From the NCBI RefSeq assembly GCF_014336955.1, contig NZ_QRAI01000005.1, forward strand, positions 248,001 to 312,000: a DNA stretch of 64,000 bases. The letters run 5' to 3'. Of the stretch, positions 17,290-25,905 are shown piece after piece. The translations under genes were made by a program, and so were the position numbers. The notes beneath the pieces are model-generated. The model did not search any database and was not told where the DNA came from. It saw nothing but the letters and a program-made list of their open reading frames with translations. Numbering within the stretch: position 1 is the stretch's first letter; every line of letters starts with the position of its first letter. Source of the DNA: Saccharophagus sp. K07 (lineage in GTDB: Bacteria; Pseudomonadota; Gammaproteobacteria; Pseudomonadales; Cellvibrionaceae).

Positions 17290-18917
17290 AGAATTTTGGG
17301 ATTGTTGTCGCGCTGCTTTTAGCAATGGTTGTGTTGCATGGATGCGGAGAGAAAAAGCTCAATAATGTCGAATATGGTATTCGCAATCAAATTCTATATT
17401 ACGCCAATGGGGATGAGCCAAAAAGCGTGGATCCGCACCTGATCACCGGGACGGTGGAAAACAACATCATCATCAACTTGTTCGAAGGCTTAACCAGCAA
17501 GGATGCCAAGACATTGGAAGCTCGCCCGGGAGTTGCGGAGTCTTGGACCATTTCAGAAGATGGCAGGGTATATCGCTTCAAACTGCGTGAAAATGCTCGC
17601 TGGTCCAATGGCGATCCTTTGACGGCGGAGGATTTTGTCTATTCCTGGCGCCGCGCTTTGAATCCACGCTTACCCAATGCTTACGCCTATATGATGTTCT
17701 ACATCGAAGGCGCGGAGGCATTCTATAAAGGTGAAAATACGGATTTTGCCAGTGTCGGCGTCAAAGCGATTTCCCCTCATGAGTTGGAAGTAACATTAAA
17801 AGCGCCCGCGCATTTTTTTCTGCAATTGCTGGATCACCACTCCTATTATCCGGTTCACGGACCGACATTGGAAAAATTCGGCGGCGTAGAGGATCCGACA
17901 TCGCGCTGGGCGCTGCCGGAAAATTTTGTTGGTAATGGCCCCTTCGTTCTAAAGCGCTGGGAGATCAATAAAGTCGTCGAGCTCGACAAAAATCCCCATT
18001 ACTGGGATGCGGACGTCGTTCGTTTACAAGCGGTGCATTTTCTCCCCATTGACGACCAGCAAGCGGAAGAGCGCGCTTTTCGCTCCAAACAGGTTCACCT
18101 CACCAATACTCCGCAGATGGATATCGAAAAAATCCAGGTGTATCGCAAAGATCGACCTGAAGTTTTACGGGTGATACCAACCTATGCCAGTTACTATTAC
18201 GAATTTAATGTGCAGCGCAAACCCTTTGATGATGCGCGCGTGCGTAAAGCATTTGCACTGGCAATCGAGCGCGATCTACTGGTCAAGAATGTGACAAAAG
18301 GCGGGGAAGTGCCGGCCTATAATTTTGTTCCCCCCGATCCTGAAGGTTATACACCTCAGATCTACTGGCGCGAAGATGTTGAAGAAGCCCGGCGCTTGTT
18401 GGCAGAAGCCGGTTTCCCCAATGGTGAAGGATTTCCGGTGCTCACCTTGCTGTACAACACTCACGACAACCATCACAAAGTGGCGGTGGCGATTCAGCAA
18501 ATGTTGAAGAAAAACCTCAACGTTAATATCCAGTTGGAAAACAAAGAGTGGAAGGTTTACCTGGCAGCCCGGAAAAATGTCGAGCACGATATCGCCAGAG
18601 CCGGTTGGTTGGGCGACTATTTGGACCCTTCCAATTTTTTCGATATTTTGCGCTCCTACGCCGGCAACAATAATACCAATTGGAAGAATCCGCGTTACGA
18701 TGAGCTTATGAACACCATAGAGGCTACATCAGATCCCGCGCGCCGCAACGAGTTATTTGAAGAGGCAAACCGAATATTGGCGGAAGAAATGCCAGTTTTA
18801 CCGCTGTATTTCTTTGTCGATATCAATCTGGTGGATACCTCGGTGAAGGGCTGGTATGACAACGTTATGCATTTCCACCCGCTCAAGTATGTCTATCTGG
18901 AAGCATCGGAGCCTTGA
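17286..18917 (+). CDS. oppA: OppA-type peptide-binding lipoprotein 2
   Basis: A second SBP_bac_5 lipoprotein (543 aa) with lipobox LHGC (Cys20). It is clearly a paralogue of the preceding gene: the WSNGDPLT, FVGNGPF, YWDAD, VRKAFALAI and NVNIQLENKEWKVYL segments align through the full length, but overall sequence has diverged. Tandem duplication followed by divergence is the simplest origin, and the two proteins may widen the range of peptides delivered to one permease. It is followed by oppB after 9 nt. Confidence 0.93.
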   Translation: MKNFGIVVALLLAMVVLHGCGEKKLNNVEYGIRNQILYYANGDEPKSVDPHLITGTVENNIIINLFEGLTSKDAKTLEARPGVAESWTISEDGRVYRFKLRENARWSNGDPLTAEDFVYSWRRALNPRLPNAYAYMMFYIEGAEAFYKGENTDFASVGVKAISPHELEVTLKAPAHFFLQLLDHHSYYPVHGPTLEKFGGVEDPTSRWALPENFVGNGPFVLKRWEINKVVELDKNPHYWDADVVRLQAVHFLPIDDQQAEERAFRSKQVHLTNTPQMDIEKIQVYRKDRPEVLRVIPTYASYYYEFNVQRKPFDDARVRKAFALAIERDLLVKNVTKGGEVPAYNFVPPDPEGYTPQIYWREDVEEARRLLAEAGFPNGEGFPVLTLLYNTHDNHHKVAVAIQQMLKKNLNVNIQLENKEWKVYLAARKNVEHDIARAGWLGDYLDPSNFFDILRSYAGNNNTNWKNPRYDELMNTIEATSDPARRNELFEEANRILAEEMPVLPLYFFVDINLVDTSVKGWYDNVMHFHPLKYVYLEASEP

Positions 18918-18926
18918 GGAATCATA

Positions 18927-19850
18927 ATGTTGCGTATTTTTCTTCAGCGATGCCTTTCTGCAATTCCAGTACTTTTTCTGGTTGTGCTATTTACCTTCAT
19001 TCTGATTCGTTTAGCACCGGGCGGACCGTTTGACGATGAGCGGGCAGTGCCGCCGCAGGTGCTGGAAAATCTCAATAAACGTTATCACCTGGACGATCCC
19101 ATTCACGTCCAGTTTTTTGATTACGTAAAGCATCTTTTACAAGGTGATTTTGGCCCATCTTTTAAATATCCCAGTCGCACGGTGACAGAAGTCATTTATG
19201 CGGGAATTCCTGTCACGTTGGAATTAAGTCTTTATGCGTTTCTAGTCGCGCTGGTGTTTGGTATCACCTCTGGAGTGATTGCATCACTAAAGCCAAATAC
19301 ATTGCAGGATTATGTGCCTATGTCGGCTGCCATGATTGGTATATGTTTGCCGTCATTTGTGCTCGGGCCATTGTTGATTCTGGTTTTTGGCATTCAATTG
19401 GATTGGTTGCCTGTGTCGGGTTGGGGGGTGACGCCAGGCGATAAAATTTTGCCGTCAATCACGCTCGGCGCTGGTTATGCCGCCTATTTGGCGCGATTAT
19501 CGCGTGGTGGCATGCTGGAAACTCTGTCGCAGGATTACATTCGCACCGCTCGCGCCAAGGGTCTCTCGGGGTGGCGAGTAGTTTTTCATCATGCGCTGCG
19601 CGGTGCTTTGGCTCCGGTAGTGTCCTTCGCTGGTCCTGCGGTTGCGGGGCTTCTGTCCGGTTCTTTTGTGGTGGAAACCATTTATCAAATACCCGGGCTT
19701 GGCCGTTTTTATTTGCAGGCTGCATTTAACCGCGATTACACCATGATTCTCGGCATGACCATTCTGTTCGCATTCCTCATTATTATTTGTAATTTGTTGG
19801 CGGATTTATTACTGCTCTGGCTCAATCCAAAATTACGAGGGCGGAAATAA
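18927..19850 (+). CDS. oppB: Oligopeptide ABC transporter permease OppB
   Basis: A 307-aa inner-membrane permease of the DppB/OppB type. The N-terminal segment MLRIFLQRCLSAIPVLFLVV is the first transmembrane helix, and about six helices are predicted. The EAA loop that contacts the ATPase is seen as YIRTARAKGLSGWRVVFHHALRGALAPV (about residues 205-231, key residues A-x-G at ARAKG). The end FLIIICNLLADLLLLWLNPKLR is the canonical last helix. The stop overlaps the oppC start by one base (TAATG). Confidence 0.96.
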   Translation: MLRIFLQRCLSAIPVLFLVVLFTFILIRLAPGGPFDDERAVPPQVLENLNKRYHLDDPIHVQFFDYVKHLLQGDFGPSFKYPSRTVTEVIYAGIPVTLELSLYAFLVALVFGITSGVIASLKPNTLQDYVPMSAAMIGICLPSFVLGPLLILVFGIQLDWLPVSGWGVTPGDKILPSITLGAGYAAYLARLSRGGMLETLSQDYIRTARAKGLSGWRVVFHHALRGALAPVVSFAGPAVAGLLSGSFVVETIYQIPGLGRFYLQAAFNRDYTMILGMTILFAFLIIICNLLADLLLLWLNPKLRGRK

Positions 19851-20740
19851 TGAGCACTGAGGCAGTGGATTTTGATTTGAACCGTTTGGAAAAAGGCCGC
19901 TCTCTTTGGCAGGATGCGTTTAGTCGTTTGAAAAAAAATACGCTGGCGATGGGCGGACTGGTATTTCTCCTTTTGCTGATCGTATTGGCTGTATTGACCC
20001 CGTGGATAGCGCCTTATTCCTACGAAGAACAAAATTTGATGTTGGGCGCAACCCCGCCATCGGCTGAACATTGGTTTGGTACGGATATTTTCGGGCGTGA
20101 TCAGTTGACACGCATTTTATATGGCAGCCGAATTTCGTTAATGGTGGGATTTATCGCTACCGCCGTCGCTTTATGTATAGGTGTGACCTGGGGCACCATT
20201 GCCGGCTATATCGGTGGTCGTGTTGATGCGCTGATGATGCGTTTTGTCGATATTCTCTACGCGCTGCCATTTACCATTTTTATTATTTTGCTGACGGTGG
20301 TATTTGGGCGCAGCATGTTGTTGCTGTTTCTTGCTATAGGGGCAGTAGAATGGCTGACTATGGCGCGTATCGTGCGCGGCCAGGTAATGGCAATTAAACA
20401 TCAGGAATTTATTGAAGCGGCAGTCGCAATGGGTATGTCGCGTCCGCGCATCATGTTCAAACATGTAGCACCCAATGTTCTCGGGCCAATCATTATTTAC
20501 ACCACTTTGACGATTCCGAGCGTGATTTTGCTGGAATCCTTTTTGAGTTTTCTCGGCCTCGGTATTCAGGCGCCACAAAGTTCGTGGGGCTCGCTGATTT
20601 CCTACGGAGTGGAAACCATGGAGGAATATCCCTGGTTGCTGATTTTTCCTGCTTTGACGCTCAGTATGACTTTATTTGCGCTGAATTTTCTTGGTGACGG
20701 TTTGCGTGATGCGCTTGATCCGCGAGTATCCAAGGACTGA
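19850..20740 (+). CDS. oppC: Oligopeptide ABC transporter permease OppC
   Basis: A 296-aa partner permease of OppB. It has the OppC N-terminal domain with one helix (residues about 36-56), the periplasmic segment PPSAEHWFGTDIFGRDQLTR typical of the family, and the EAA loop around FIEAAVAMGMSRPRIMFKHV. The C-terminus ends in NFLGDGLRDALDPR, as in nearly all OppC/DppC proteins. It is translationally coupled to oppB and followed after 2 nt by the ATPase gene. Confidence 0.96.
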   Translation: MSTEAVDFDLNRLEKGRSLWQDAFSRLKKNTLAMGGLVFLLLLIVLAVLTPWIAPYSYEEQNLMLGATPPSAEHWFGTDIFGRDQLTRILYGSRISLMVGFIATAVALCIGVTWGTIAGYIGGRVDALMMRFVDILYALPFTIFIILLTVVFGRSMLLLFLAIGAVEWLTMARIVRGQVMAIKHQEFIEAAVAMGMSRPRIMFKHVAPNVLGPIIIYTTLTIPSVILLESFLSFLGLGIQAPQSSWGSLISYGVETMEEYPWLLIFPALTLSMTLFALNFLGDGLRDALDPRVSKD

Positions 20741-20742
20741 TT

Positions 20743-22365
20743 ATGGCTCTGTTATGTGTAGAAAATCTCACCACCCGATTCCATACTCGCGACGGCATTA
20801 TCACCGCAGTCGATAACGTCAGTTTTGCTATCGAGCCAGGAAAAGTACTTGGTATAGTGGGCGAATCCGGCTCCGGAAAGTCCGTAGCATGTTACAGCAT
20901 TATGGGACTGATTCCTTCGCCTCCCGGGCGGGTGGAGCAGGGCAGCGCTGAATTTATGGGGCAGGATTTGCTGACTCTGAGCCCCGGCCAGTTGCGCCGA
21001 ATTCGCGGGCAAAAAATCGGCATGATTTTTCAGGACCCCATGACGTCTTTGAATCCCTTTGTCACCATTGGCGACCAGTTGATGGAGTCTCTGCGTGTTC
21101 ACAAAGGCATGAGTAAAAAAGACGCGCGCAAGCGCGCAATAGCCGCACTGGAAGAAGTGGGTATTCGGGAGCCGGAGCGACGCTTCAACAGCTATCCGCA
21201 CGAATTTTCTGGCGGCATGCGCCAGCGGGTGATGATTGCTATGGCGTTGATCAACGAGCCGGATTTGTTGATCGCCGATGAGCCGACCACTGCACTTGAT
21301 GTCACTGTGCAGGCGCAAATTCTGGATCTCATCAAACGTTTGCAGAGTGAGCACAATCTTTCCGTGATTTTTATCTCGCACGATCTCGGTGTTGTGGCTC
21401 ATATGGCCGATCATGTAGTGGTGATGCAGAAAGGCAAGGTCGTAGAAACGGGTAGTGCAGATCAGGTGTTTTTTTCACCGCAACACCCCTACACGCAAAA
21501 ATTGGTGGAGTCTCTTCCAACTACAGCCAAACCTTATTCGCCACAATTCCAAAAAGACGATAAGCCGTTTTTGCGTATCAAAAACCTGCGCACGGAATTT
21601 TCTCGGCAACACGGATTTTTGTTTTGGAAAAAATGGTTTCATGTCCGTGCTGTGGATGATGTGACGCTGACCCTGCGCAAAGGCGAGATTCTCGGTTTGG
21701 TAGGAGAGTCCGGTTCAGGAAAGTCCACTTTAGGGCGCAGCATCATGCGTTTGGTGGAGCCCCGATCCGGTGAGGTGTTATTGGATGGTGTCAATCTGAC
21801 AGAGCTGGAGCCAAAACGTCTGCGCCAAGCGCGGCGCGATTTTCAGATGATCTTTCAAGATCCATACGCTTCACTGAATCCCCGTATGACGGTATTTGAT
21901 GCTTTGGCGGAACCTTTGTTGATTCACCGCATAGTGCCGCCTAGCCAAATCCTTTCCGCCGTTAATCAGCTGATGGATGATGTCGGCCTTGATCGCCGTA
22001 TGGTACGCAAATACCCGCACGAATTTTCCGGTGGTCAGCGCCAGCGCGTTGCCATTGCTCGTGCGCTGGCTGTGCGCCCGCAATTGATTATTGCAGATGA
22101 GCCCGTCTCTGCGCTGGACGTTACCATCCAGGCGCAAATTCTTGAGTTGCTGTTACAGCTCACGCAAAAATATCAATTAACCATGTTGTTTATTTCGCAC
22201 GATTTGAGCGTGGTGCGCTATGTGGCGGATCGTGTGGCTGTAATGCAACAAGGTAAAATTGTGGAAGAGGGTGAAGCCGAGGCAATTTTTTCGAATCCGC
22301 AGCATCCTTATACTCGTGCGCTTTTGAATGCTGTACATCATTTGAAAAAAACGGACGCTGCTTAA
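20743..22365 (+). CDS. oppDF: Fused OppD-OppF ABC transporter ATPase
   Basis: A 540-aa protein with two complete ABC ATPase domains, replacing separate OppD and OppF. Domain 1 (about residues 1-255) has Walker A GESGSGKS, signature FSGGMRQRV and Walker B LLIADEPT. Domain 2 (about 272-535) has Walker [10 protein letters not shown], signature [15 protein letters not shown] and Walker B LIIADEPV. Both carry the oligopeptide-type C-terminal extension with [10 protein letters not shown] and [11 protein letters not shown]. OppDF fusions are known (for example YejF in E. coli), so this is uncommon but not unique. The gene ends the operon at a hairpin. Confidence 0.96.
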   Translation: MALLCVENLTTRFHTRDGIITAVDNVSFAIEPGKVLGIVGESGSGKSVACYSIMGLIPSPPGRVEQGSAEFMGQDLLTLSPGQLRRIRGQKIGMIFQDPMTSLNPFVTIGDQLMESLRVHKGMSKKDARKRAIAALEEVGIREPERRFNSYPHEFSGGMRQRVMIAMALINEPDLLIADEPTTALDVTVQAQILDLIKRLQSEHNLSVIFISHDLGVVAHMADHVVVMQKGKVVETGSADQVFFSPQHPYTQKLVESLPTTAKPYSPQFQKDDKPFLRIKNLRTEFSRQHGFLFWKKWFHVRAVDDVTLTLRKGEILGLVGESGSGKSTLGRSIMRLVEPRSGEVLLDGVNLTELEPKRLRQARRDFQMIFQDPYASLNPRMTVFDALAEPLLIHRIVPPSQILSAVNQLMDDVGLDRRMVRKYPHEFSGGQRQRVAIARALAVRPQLIIADEPVSALDVTIQAQILELLLQLTQKYQLTMLFISHDLSVVRYVADRVAVMQQGKIVEEGEAEAIFSNPQHPYTRALLNAVHHLKKTDAA

Positions 22366-22368
22366 AAC

Positions 22369-22392
22369 AAACCGCACATCCATGTGCGGTTT
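22369..22392. terminator. Bidirectional terminator between oppDF and a DUF6748-like gene
   Basis: A perfect 11-bp stem (aaaccgcacat / atgtgcggttt) lies between two convergent genes. The T-rich tail (TGTTTTAAG) is on the minus strand, so it works best for the minus-strand gene, with partial activity for oppDF. Confidence 0.7.
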
Positions 22393-22396
22393 ACCA

Positions 22397-23551
22397 TTAA
22401 CGAGGTTTAACCACGCATTCCGGTGCGGGGGCTATAAGTCGGGCACCGGTAGTAACTTTCTCTTGGAGCGGAAATGGACATCCTCTGGGCGTTTCGCAGC
22501 CCAGTTCGCTGGAAATATAACCTTTTGGGCAATTCTCGGCGGCATTGGCATCAACCGGCAAATAAAACTGTGTAGCCAGCAATCGCACGCCAGTGCCGGA
22601 AAATCCTTTATAACGCTGATTGCGACCGACAATAATCACCGCTTCTTTCTCAGCCATCAGTTCAAAAGCTCGTTGGATATCTTTTTCGCTGGCGCCGGTG
22701 CGACTGAGGTCGACATCGGAAATGGCCTGAGCTTTATCGCTATTTAGTAGGTATTCGTCAAAACTGAAGCAGGGACTGGAGATGCACATAAGACCATTGT
22801 TTTCCACGCCGAAATAAGAGCCTTTTCTATTGTCGTTACCAGCAGGAGCCAAAGCGGCGCGCGCGACAAAACGGCCGAGTTCTACGGTGTAATCCACATC
22901 GCCTTGTAATAACAACTGCTCGGAATTAGTTACGGCAAAAGGATTAAACCCAAGTTTGCGCCAGTCTGGCGTACCTATATAACATTCTTTGCTCGCGCGT
23001 CCGTCGTGGCATATCAGGCGAGCGTCATTGACCGCTTTAATAAAAATTCCACCGCAATGGGGAGCTGCGCAACGGCGATAATCCTGATGCGCCAGATAAA
23101 AACCGTGCGGATCAAAACCCACTGCAAGCGAGTTGCGTACCTTGGCGGTTAAACTGTAGCGAACTAGGGGGCCATCAAACGCGCTAGAGTCTATAACGCC
23201 TTCCAGTACGAGAATTTCCCCATCGAATTTATAGCGGGCATCGTAAACGGCGCCGTTAACGTCGGTATGAGGGTCTTCCGGTAGTTTGAATTCTTCGAGT
23301 TCGCTTTTGACGTTGATATTGGAAAGACGAATTTCATCGCCAAGAAAAGTTGCATCAAAGGTGCCGGTTAATTCGCCACTGCGTTCCTGGCAGCGTTCTG
23401 GTATGCAAAATACCGGTTTTATGGAGACTTTGCCTTGAGTAATTTCGAAACTTTGTTGGTCTGGTGCCACAATCAGCGCATGCGTCAGACCGAATGGGGT
23501 AAACAGTAGCAGAAAAACTGCCACCCATTTCATTGACAGACCGATTTTCAT
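22397..23551 (-). CDS. Secreted cysteine-containing protein, DUF6748-like
   Basis: A 384-aa exported protein of unknown function. Residues 1-25 are a Sec signal peptide (cleavage likely after THA). Two modules follow the N-terminal beta-rich part. The first (about 165-220) has paired cysteines in YRRCAAPHCGGIFIKAVND and a later RLICHDGRASKECYIG; the second (about 255-345) has GLMCISSPCFSFDEYLLN and ends GTGVRLLATQFY. This pattern resembles the DUF6748 domain, recalled mainly from myxobacterial and other secreted or lipoprotein families. Paired Cys suggest disulfides in the periplasm or outside the cell. AAGGAG precedes the ATG. It stands alone on its strand downstream of hemN. Confidence 0.65.
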   Translation of the reverse strand: MKIGLSMKWVAVFLLLFTPFGLTHALIVAPDQQSFEITQGKVSIKPVFCIPERCQERSGELTGTFDATFLGDEIRLSNINVKSELEEFKLPEDPHTDVNGAVYDARYKFDGEILVLEGVIDSSAFDGPLVRYSLTAKVRNSLAVGFDPHGFYLAHQDYRRCAAPHCGGIFIKAVNDARLICHDGRASKECYIGTPDWRKLGFNPFAVTNSEQLLLQGDVDYTVELGRFVARAALAPAGNDNRKGSYFGVENNGLMCISSPCFSFDEYLLNSDKAQAISDVDLSRTGASEKDIQRAFELMAEKEAVIIVGRNQRYKGFSGTGVRLLATQFYLPVDANAAENCPKGYISSELGCETPRGCPFPLQEKVTTGARLIAPAPECVVKPR

Positions 23552-23584
23552 AGCAACTCCTTCTTATAAGAATTGATGATTTTG

Positions 23585-23606
23585 AGATCGCCAGATATGG
23601 CGATCT
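23585..23606. repeat. Perfect 9-bp inverted repeat upstream of the DUF6748-like gene
   Basis: AGATCGCCA and TGGCGATCT flank a 4-nt spacer, 34 nt ahead of the start codon on the minus strand. It has no T tract, so it is more likely an operator or a leader hairpin than the hemN terminator. Confidence 0.5.
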
Positions 23607-23762
23607 ACCGGAGGTTAGCTAAAGAAGGAGTGCTGAAACTGTTAAGAATTGTTTGATGGATTAACTTGTGCCAACAAGCAAGTGTTGGTGTCAATAGCGT
23701 GTGATTCTTTTAGTGTTAACAATGTGCAGATCTTGGTGTTGATAAAAATATAGAGCTGGGCG

Positions 23763-25160
23763 TCAAATAATCCTTGAATAACGCGGCGCGGCATCAGCGC
23801 CGGGTTGCTGCAAATGGGCATCAAATACCATACAGATACTACGGATCAGTAGCCGCCCGATATTTGATGCTCGGATTCCGTCAGAATCCATTTCCAAAAG
23901 CCCATCCTGTTGCATAGGCTTCAGTGCTGCCAATTCGGTGGCGAAATAGGATGCAAACGAAATATCAAATTCCTTTTCAATCTCGGCGAATTTTAATTCG
24001 AACTGGCAAATGATCTGATTGATCACGCGGCGGCGTAACAGATCGTCTGCGCTTAAATGAAAGCCCTTATGGATGGCCAGATTATTTTCCAAGGAATTTT
24101 GATAAGCCTCTATGGTTTTATGGTTTTGCACATAAACGTCGTGTATGGCACTAATCGATGAGGCGCCAAAAGCAAACAGATCGCAATCTCCATGGGTGGT
24201 ATAGCCCTGAAAATTTCGGTGCAGTGTGCCACTGCGTTGTGCTTCCGCCAGCTCATCGTTCGGCAGCGCAAAGTGATCCATGCCGATATAAACGTATCCT
24301 GCGTTTTGCAGTCGTTCGATACTGTTGTGCAGGATTTGGAGTTTTTCCTGTGGTTCCGGTAAATCGCGCGCATCAATTTGTTTTTGCGATTTAAATAAAT
24401 GCGGCATATGGGCGTAGTTAAACAGGGAAATGCGATCTGGCCGCAAATCGACAATCGCATTTAACGTTTGCGCAAAGGATTCACAGCTCTGTTTCGGCAG
24501 GCCATAAATCAAATCCAAGTTGAGCGAGCCAAATCCAAGCTGGCGGCTTGCCTGGATTAATCCCGCAACTTCTTCATAAGTATTGAATCGGTTGACGGCT
24601 TTTTGTACTTGCGGGTCAAAATCCTGTACTCCGAGGCTCAAGCGATTAAAACCGAGCGCGCGCAAATGGGCGAGTCGTTCGGGTGTGACGGACTGTGGGT
24701 GAATTTCCAGCGAAAAATCGCTTTTTTCGCTCTCATCAAACGAAAATTCGGCACGCAAATGCGCCATTAAATCGGCAATTTGCTGATCATCAAGATAGGT
24801 TGGTGTGCCGCCACCAAAGTGCAGCTGTTGTACTTTGCGCGCGCTATCGACATAGGTTGCTTGCAGACTGATTTCCCGTTTAAGCGCAGCCAAGTAAGGA
24901 ATTGCTCGCTGCCGGTTGGCCGTGACGACTTTGTTGCAGCCGCAGTAATAGCAAATGGTGCTGCAAAAAGGGATGTGCACGTACAGAGATAAGGGCTTGA
25001 GTGTGCGGTTGCCTTGTGCAATGGCTTCGCGCCAGTGGCGCAGGTTGAAATCACTGTGAAACTGCGGCGCAGTCGGGTAGGAGGTGTAACGTGGGCCGCT
25101 CAGGTTGTAACGCTGAATCAGTGAATCATCCCAAGCCAGTGGCTGATATGCACGGGTCAT
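23763..25160 (-). CDS. hemN: Oxygen-independent coproporphyrinogen III dehydrogenase
   Basis: HemN (465 aa) is a radical-SAM enzyme that decarboxylates coproporphyrinogen III to protoporphyrinogen IX without oxygen. The cluster motif CxxxCxxC is C66, C70 and C73 (FCSTICYYCGC), with the extra Cys75 typical of true HemN. The N-terminal RYTSYPTAPQF element and the LHFGGGTPTYL motif distinguish it from the heme chaperone HemW. A perfect FNR/Anr palindrome lies upstream, which fits anaerobic induction. The ribosome binding site is GAGAG. Confidence 0.96.
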   Translation of the reverse strand: MTRAYQPLAWDDSLIQRYNLSGPRYTSYPTAPQFHSDFNLRHWREAIAQGNRTLKPLSLYVHIPFCSTICYYCGCNKVVTANRQRAIPYLAALKREISLQATYVDSARKVQQLHFGGGTPTYLDDQQIADLMAHLRAEFSFDESEKSDFSLEIHPQSVTPERLAHLRALGFNRLSLGVQDFDPQVQKAVNRFNTYEEVAGLIQASRQLGFGSLNLDLIYGLPKQSCESFAQTLNAIVDLRPDRISLFNYAHMPHLFKSQKQIDARDLPEPQEKLQILHNSIERLQNAGYVYIGMDHFALPNDELAEAQRSGTLHRNFQGYTTHGDCDLFAFGASSISAIHDVYVQNHKTIEAYQNSLENNLAIHKGFHLSADDLLRRRVINQIICQFELKFAEIEKEFDISFASYFATELAALKPMQQDGLLEMDSDGIRASNIGRLLIRSICMVFDAHLQQPGADAAPRYSRII

Positions 25161-25260
25161 AAAAATCTCTCGATGGGAATCTCGCTAGGCAAATGCCGCC
25201 CAAAATAAAGGCGGCTAAAAATTGTTCATCGCGCAGCGATTGCTATTTCCGATGTTTGCA

Positions 25261-25301
25261 ACTGTACTTGATAGACAGTCTTTATCTTTGATGCATATCA
25301 A
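25261..25301 (-). promoter_or_regulatory. FNR/Anr-dependent promoter of hemN
   Basis: TTGATGCATATCAA at 25288-25301 matches the FNR/Anr consensus TTGAT-N4-ATCAA at every position. On the hemN strand a -10-like TACAGT occupies 25261-25266, which puts the palindrome centre at about -41.5 from the expected start site, the class II activator position. The site also lies upstream of the divergent flavin reductase gene, where spacing is less canonical. Confidence 0.8.
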
Positions 25302-25356
25302 TCCCATATCGATCTGGGTATGATGCCGTCATTTTATGCGGAGGGTAACGAGGGTA

Positions 25357-25848
25357 ATGAGTCAAGATTTGGCTAAGGCTATGAGAGATGGCATGCGTCG
25401 TTTGCCATCCGGTGTATCAGTGGTCTCGGCTCAAACTTCAGATGGTCAGCGGTACGCAATGACCGCTTCGTCAGTGACATCGGTATCGGATCAGCCAGCG
25501 TCGCTTTTGGTTTGTGTCAATCGTAATACTCGAATCTGTCCCATTCTGGTATTGGGCCAGCGTTTTGCCATTAACATCCTGAGCAAGCATCACCAGGAAA
25601 TTTCGATTCTGTGCGCAACCGGAGATCAAGGCGAAAAACGTTTTAATCTCGGGCGCTGGCTGTTGGCTCCGGATAAGACGCCTTATTTGGAAGATGCCGA
25701 AGCGGTTTTCGAGTGCGAAGTGGATTTAGTGCAGCCTTACGGCACTCACAATATAGTCGTTGGGAGAATTATTGCCGTGCGCGTAGCTAGCTCCGGTCCG
25801 GCTCCGCTGGTGTATCTGGACGGCAACTACCGCAATCTTTCTCTGTAG
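25357..25848 (+). CDS. Flavin reductase-like FMN-binding split-barrel protein
   Basis: A 163-aa protein of the flavin reductase-like family (HpaC/ActVB type), which reduces FMN or FAD with NAD(P)H, usually for a partner monooxygenase. The opening MRDGMRRLPSGVSVVSA, the TASSVTSVSDQPASLLVCVNR flavin-binding region and the late VYLDGNYRNL match the family. The ATG used here (MSQDLAKAMRDG) is preceded by GAGGG; an ATG 21 nt upstream is also open. No monooxygenase partner is adjacent, so the substrate system is unknown. Confidence 0.87.
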   Translation: MSQDLAKAMRDGMRRLPSGVSVVSAQTSDGQRYAMTASSVTSVSDQPASLLVCVNRNTRICPILVLGQRFAINILSKHHQEISILCATGDQGEKRFNLGRWLLAPDKTPYLEDAEAVFECEVDLVQPYGTHNIVVGRIIAVRVASSGPAPLVYLDGNYRNLSL

Positions 25849-25865
25849 ATCCCAAGCTTTTAAAC

Positions 25866-25900
25866 AAAAACGGCGGCTAATGGCCGCCGGTTTTGTTTTC
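25866..25900. terminator. Bidirectional terminator between flavin reductase and M16C peptidase genes
   Basis: A GC-rich stem (cggcggct / ggccgccg, one G-U pair) with a 3-nt loop is flanked by AAAAA on the left and TTTTGTTTT on the right, so it can work on both strands for two convergent genes. Confidence 0.85.
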
Positions 25901-25905
25901 TGGTT

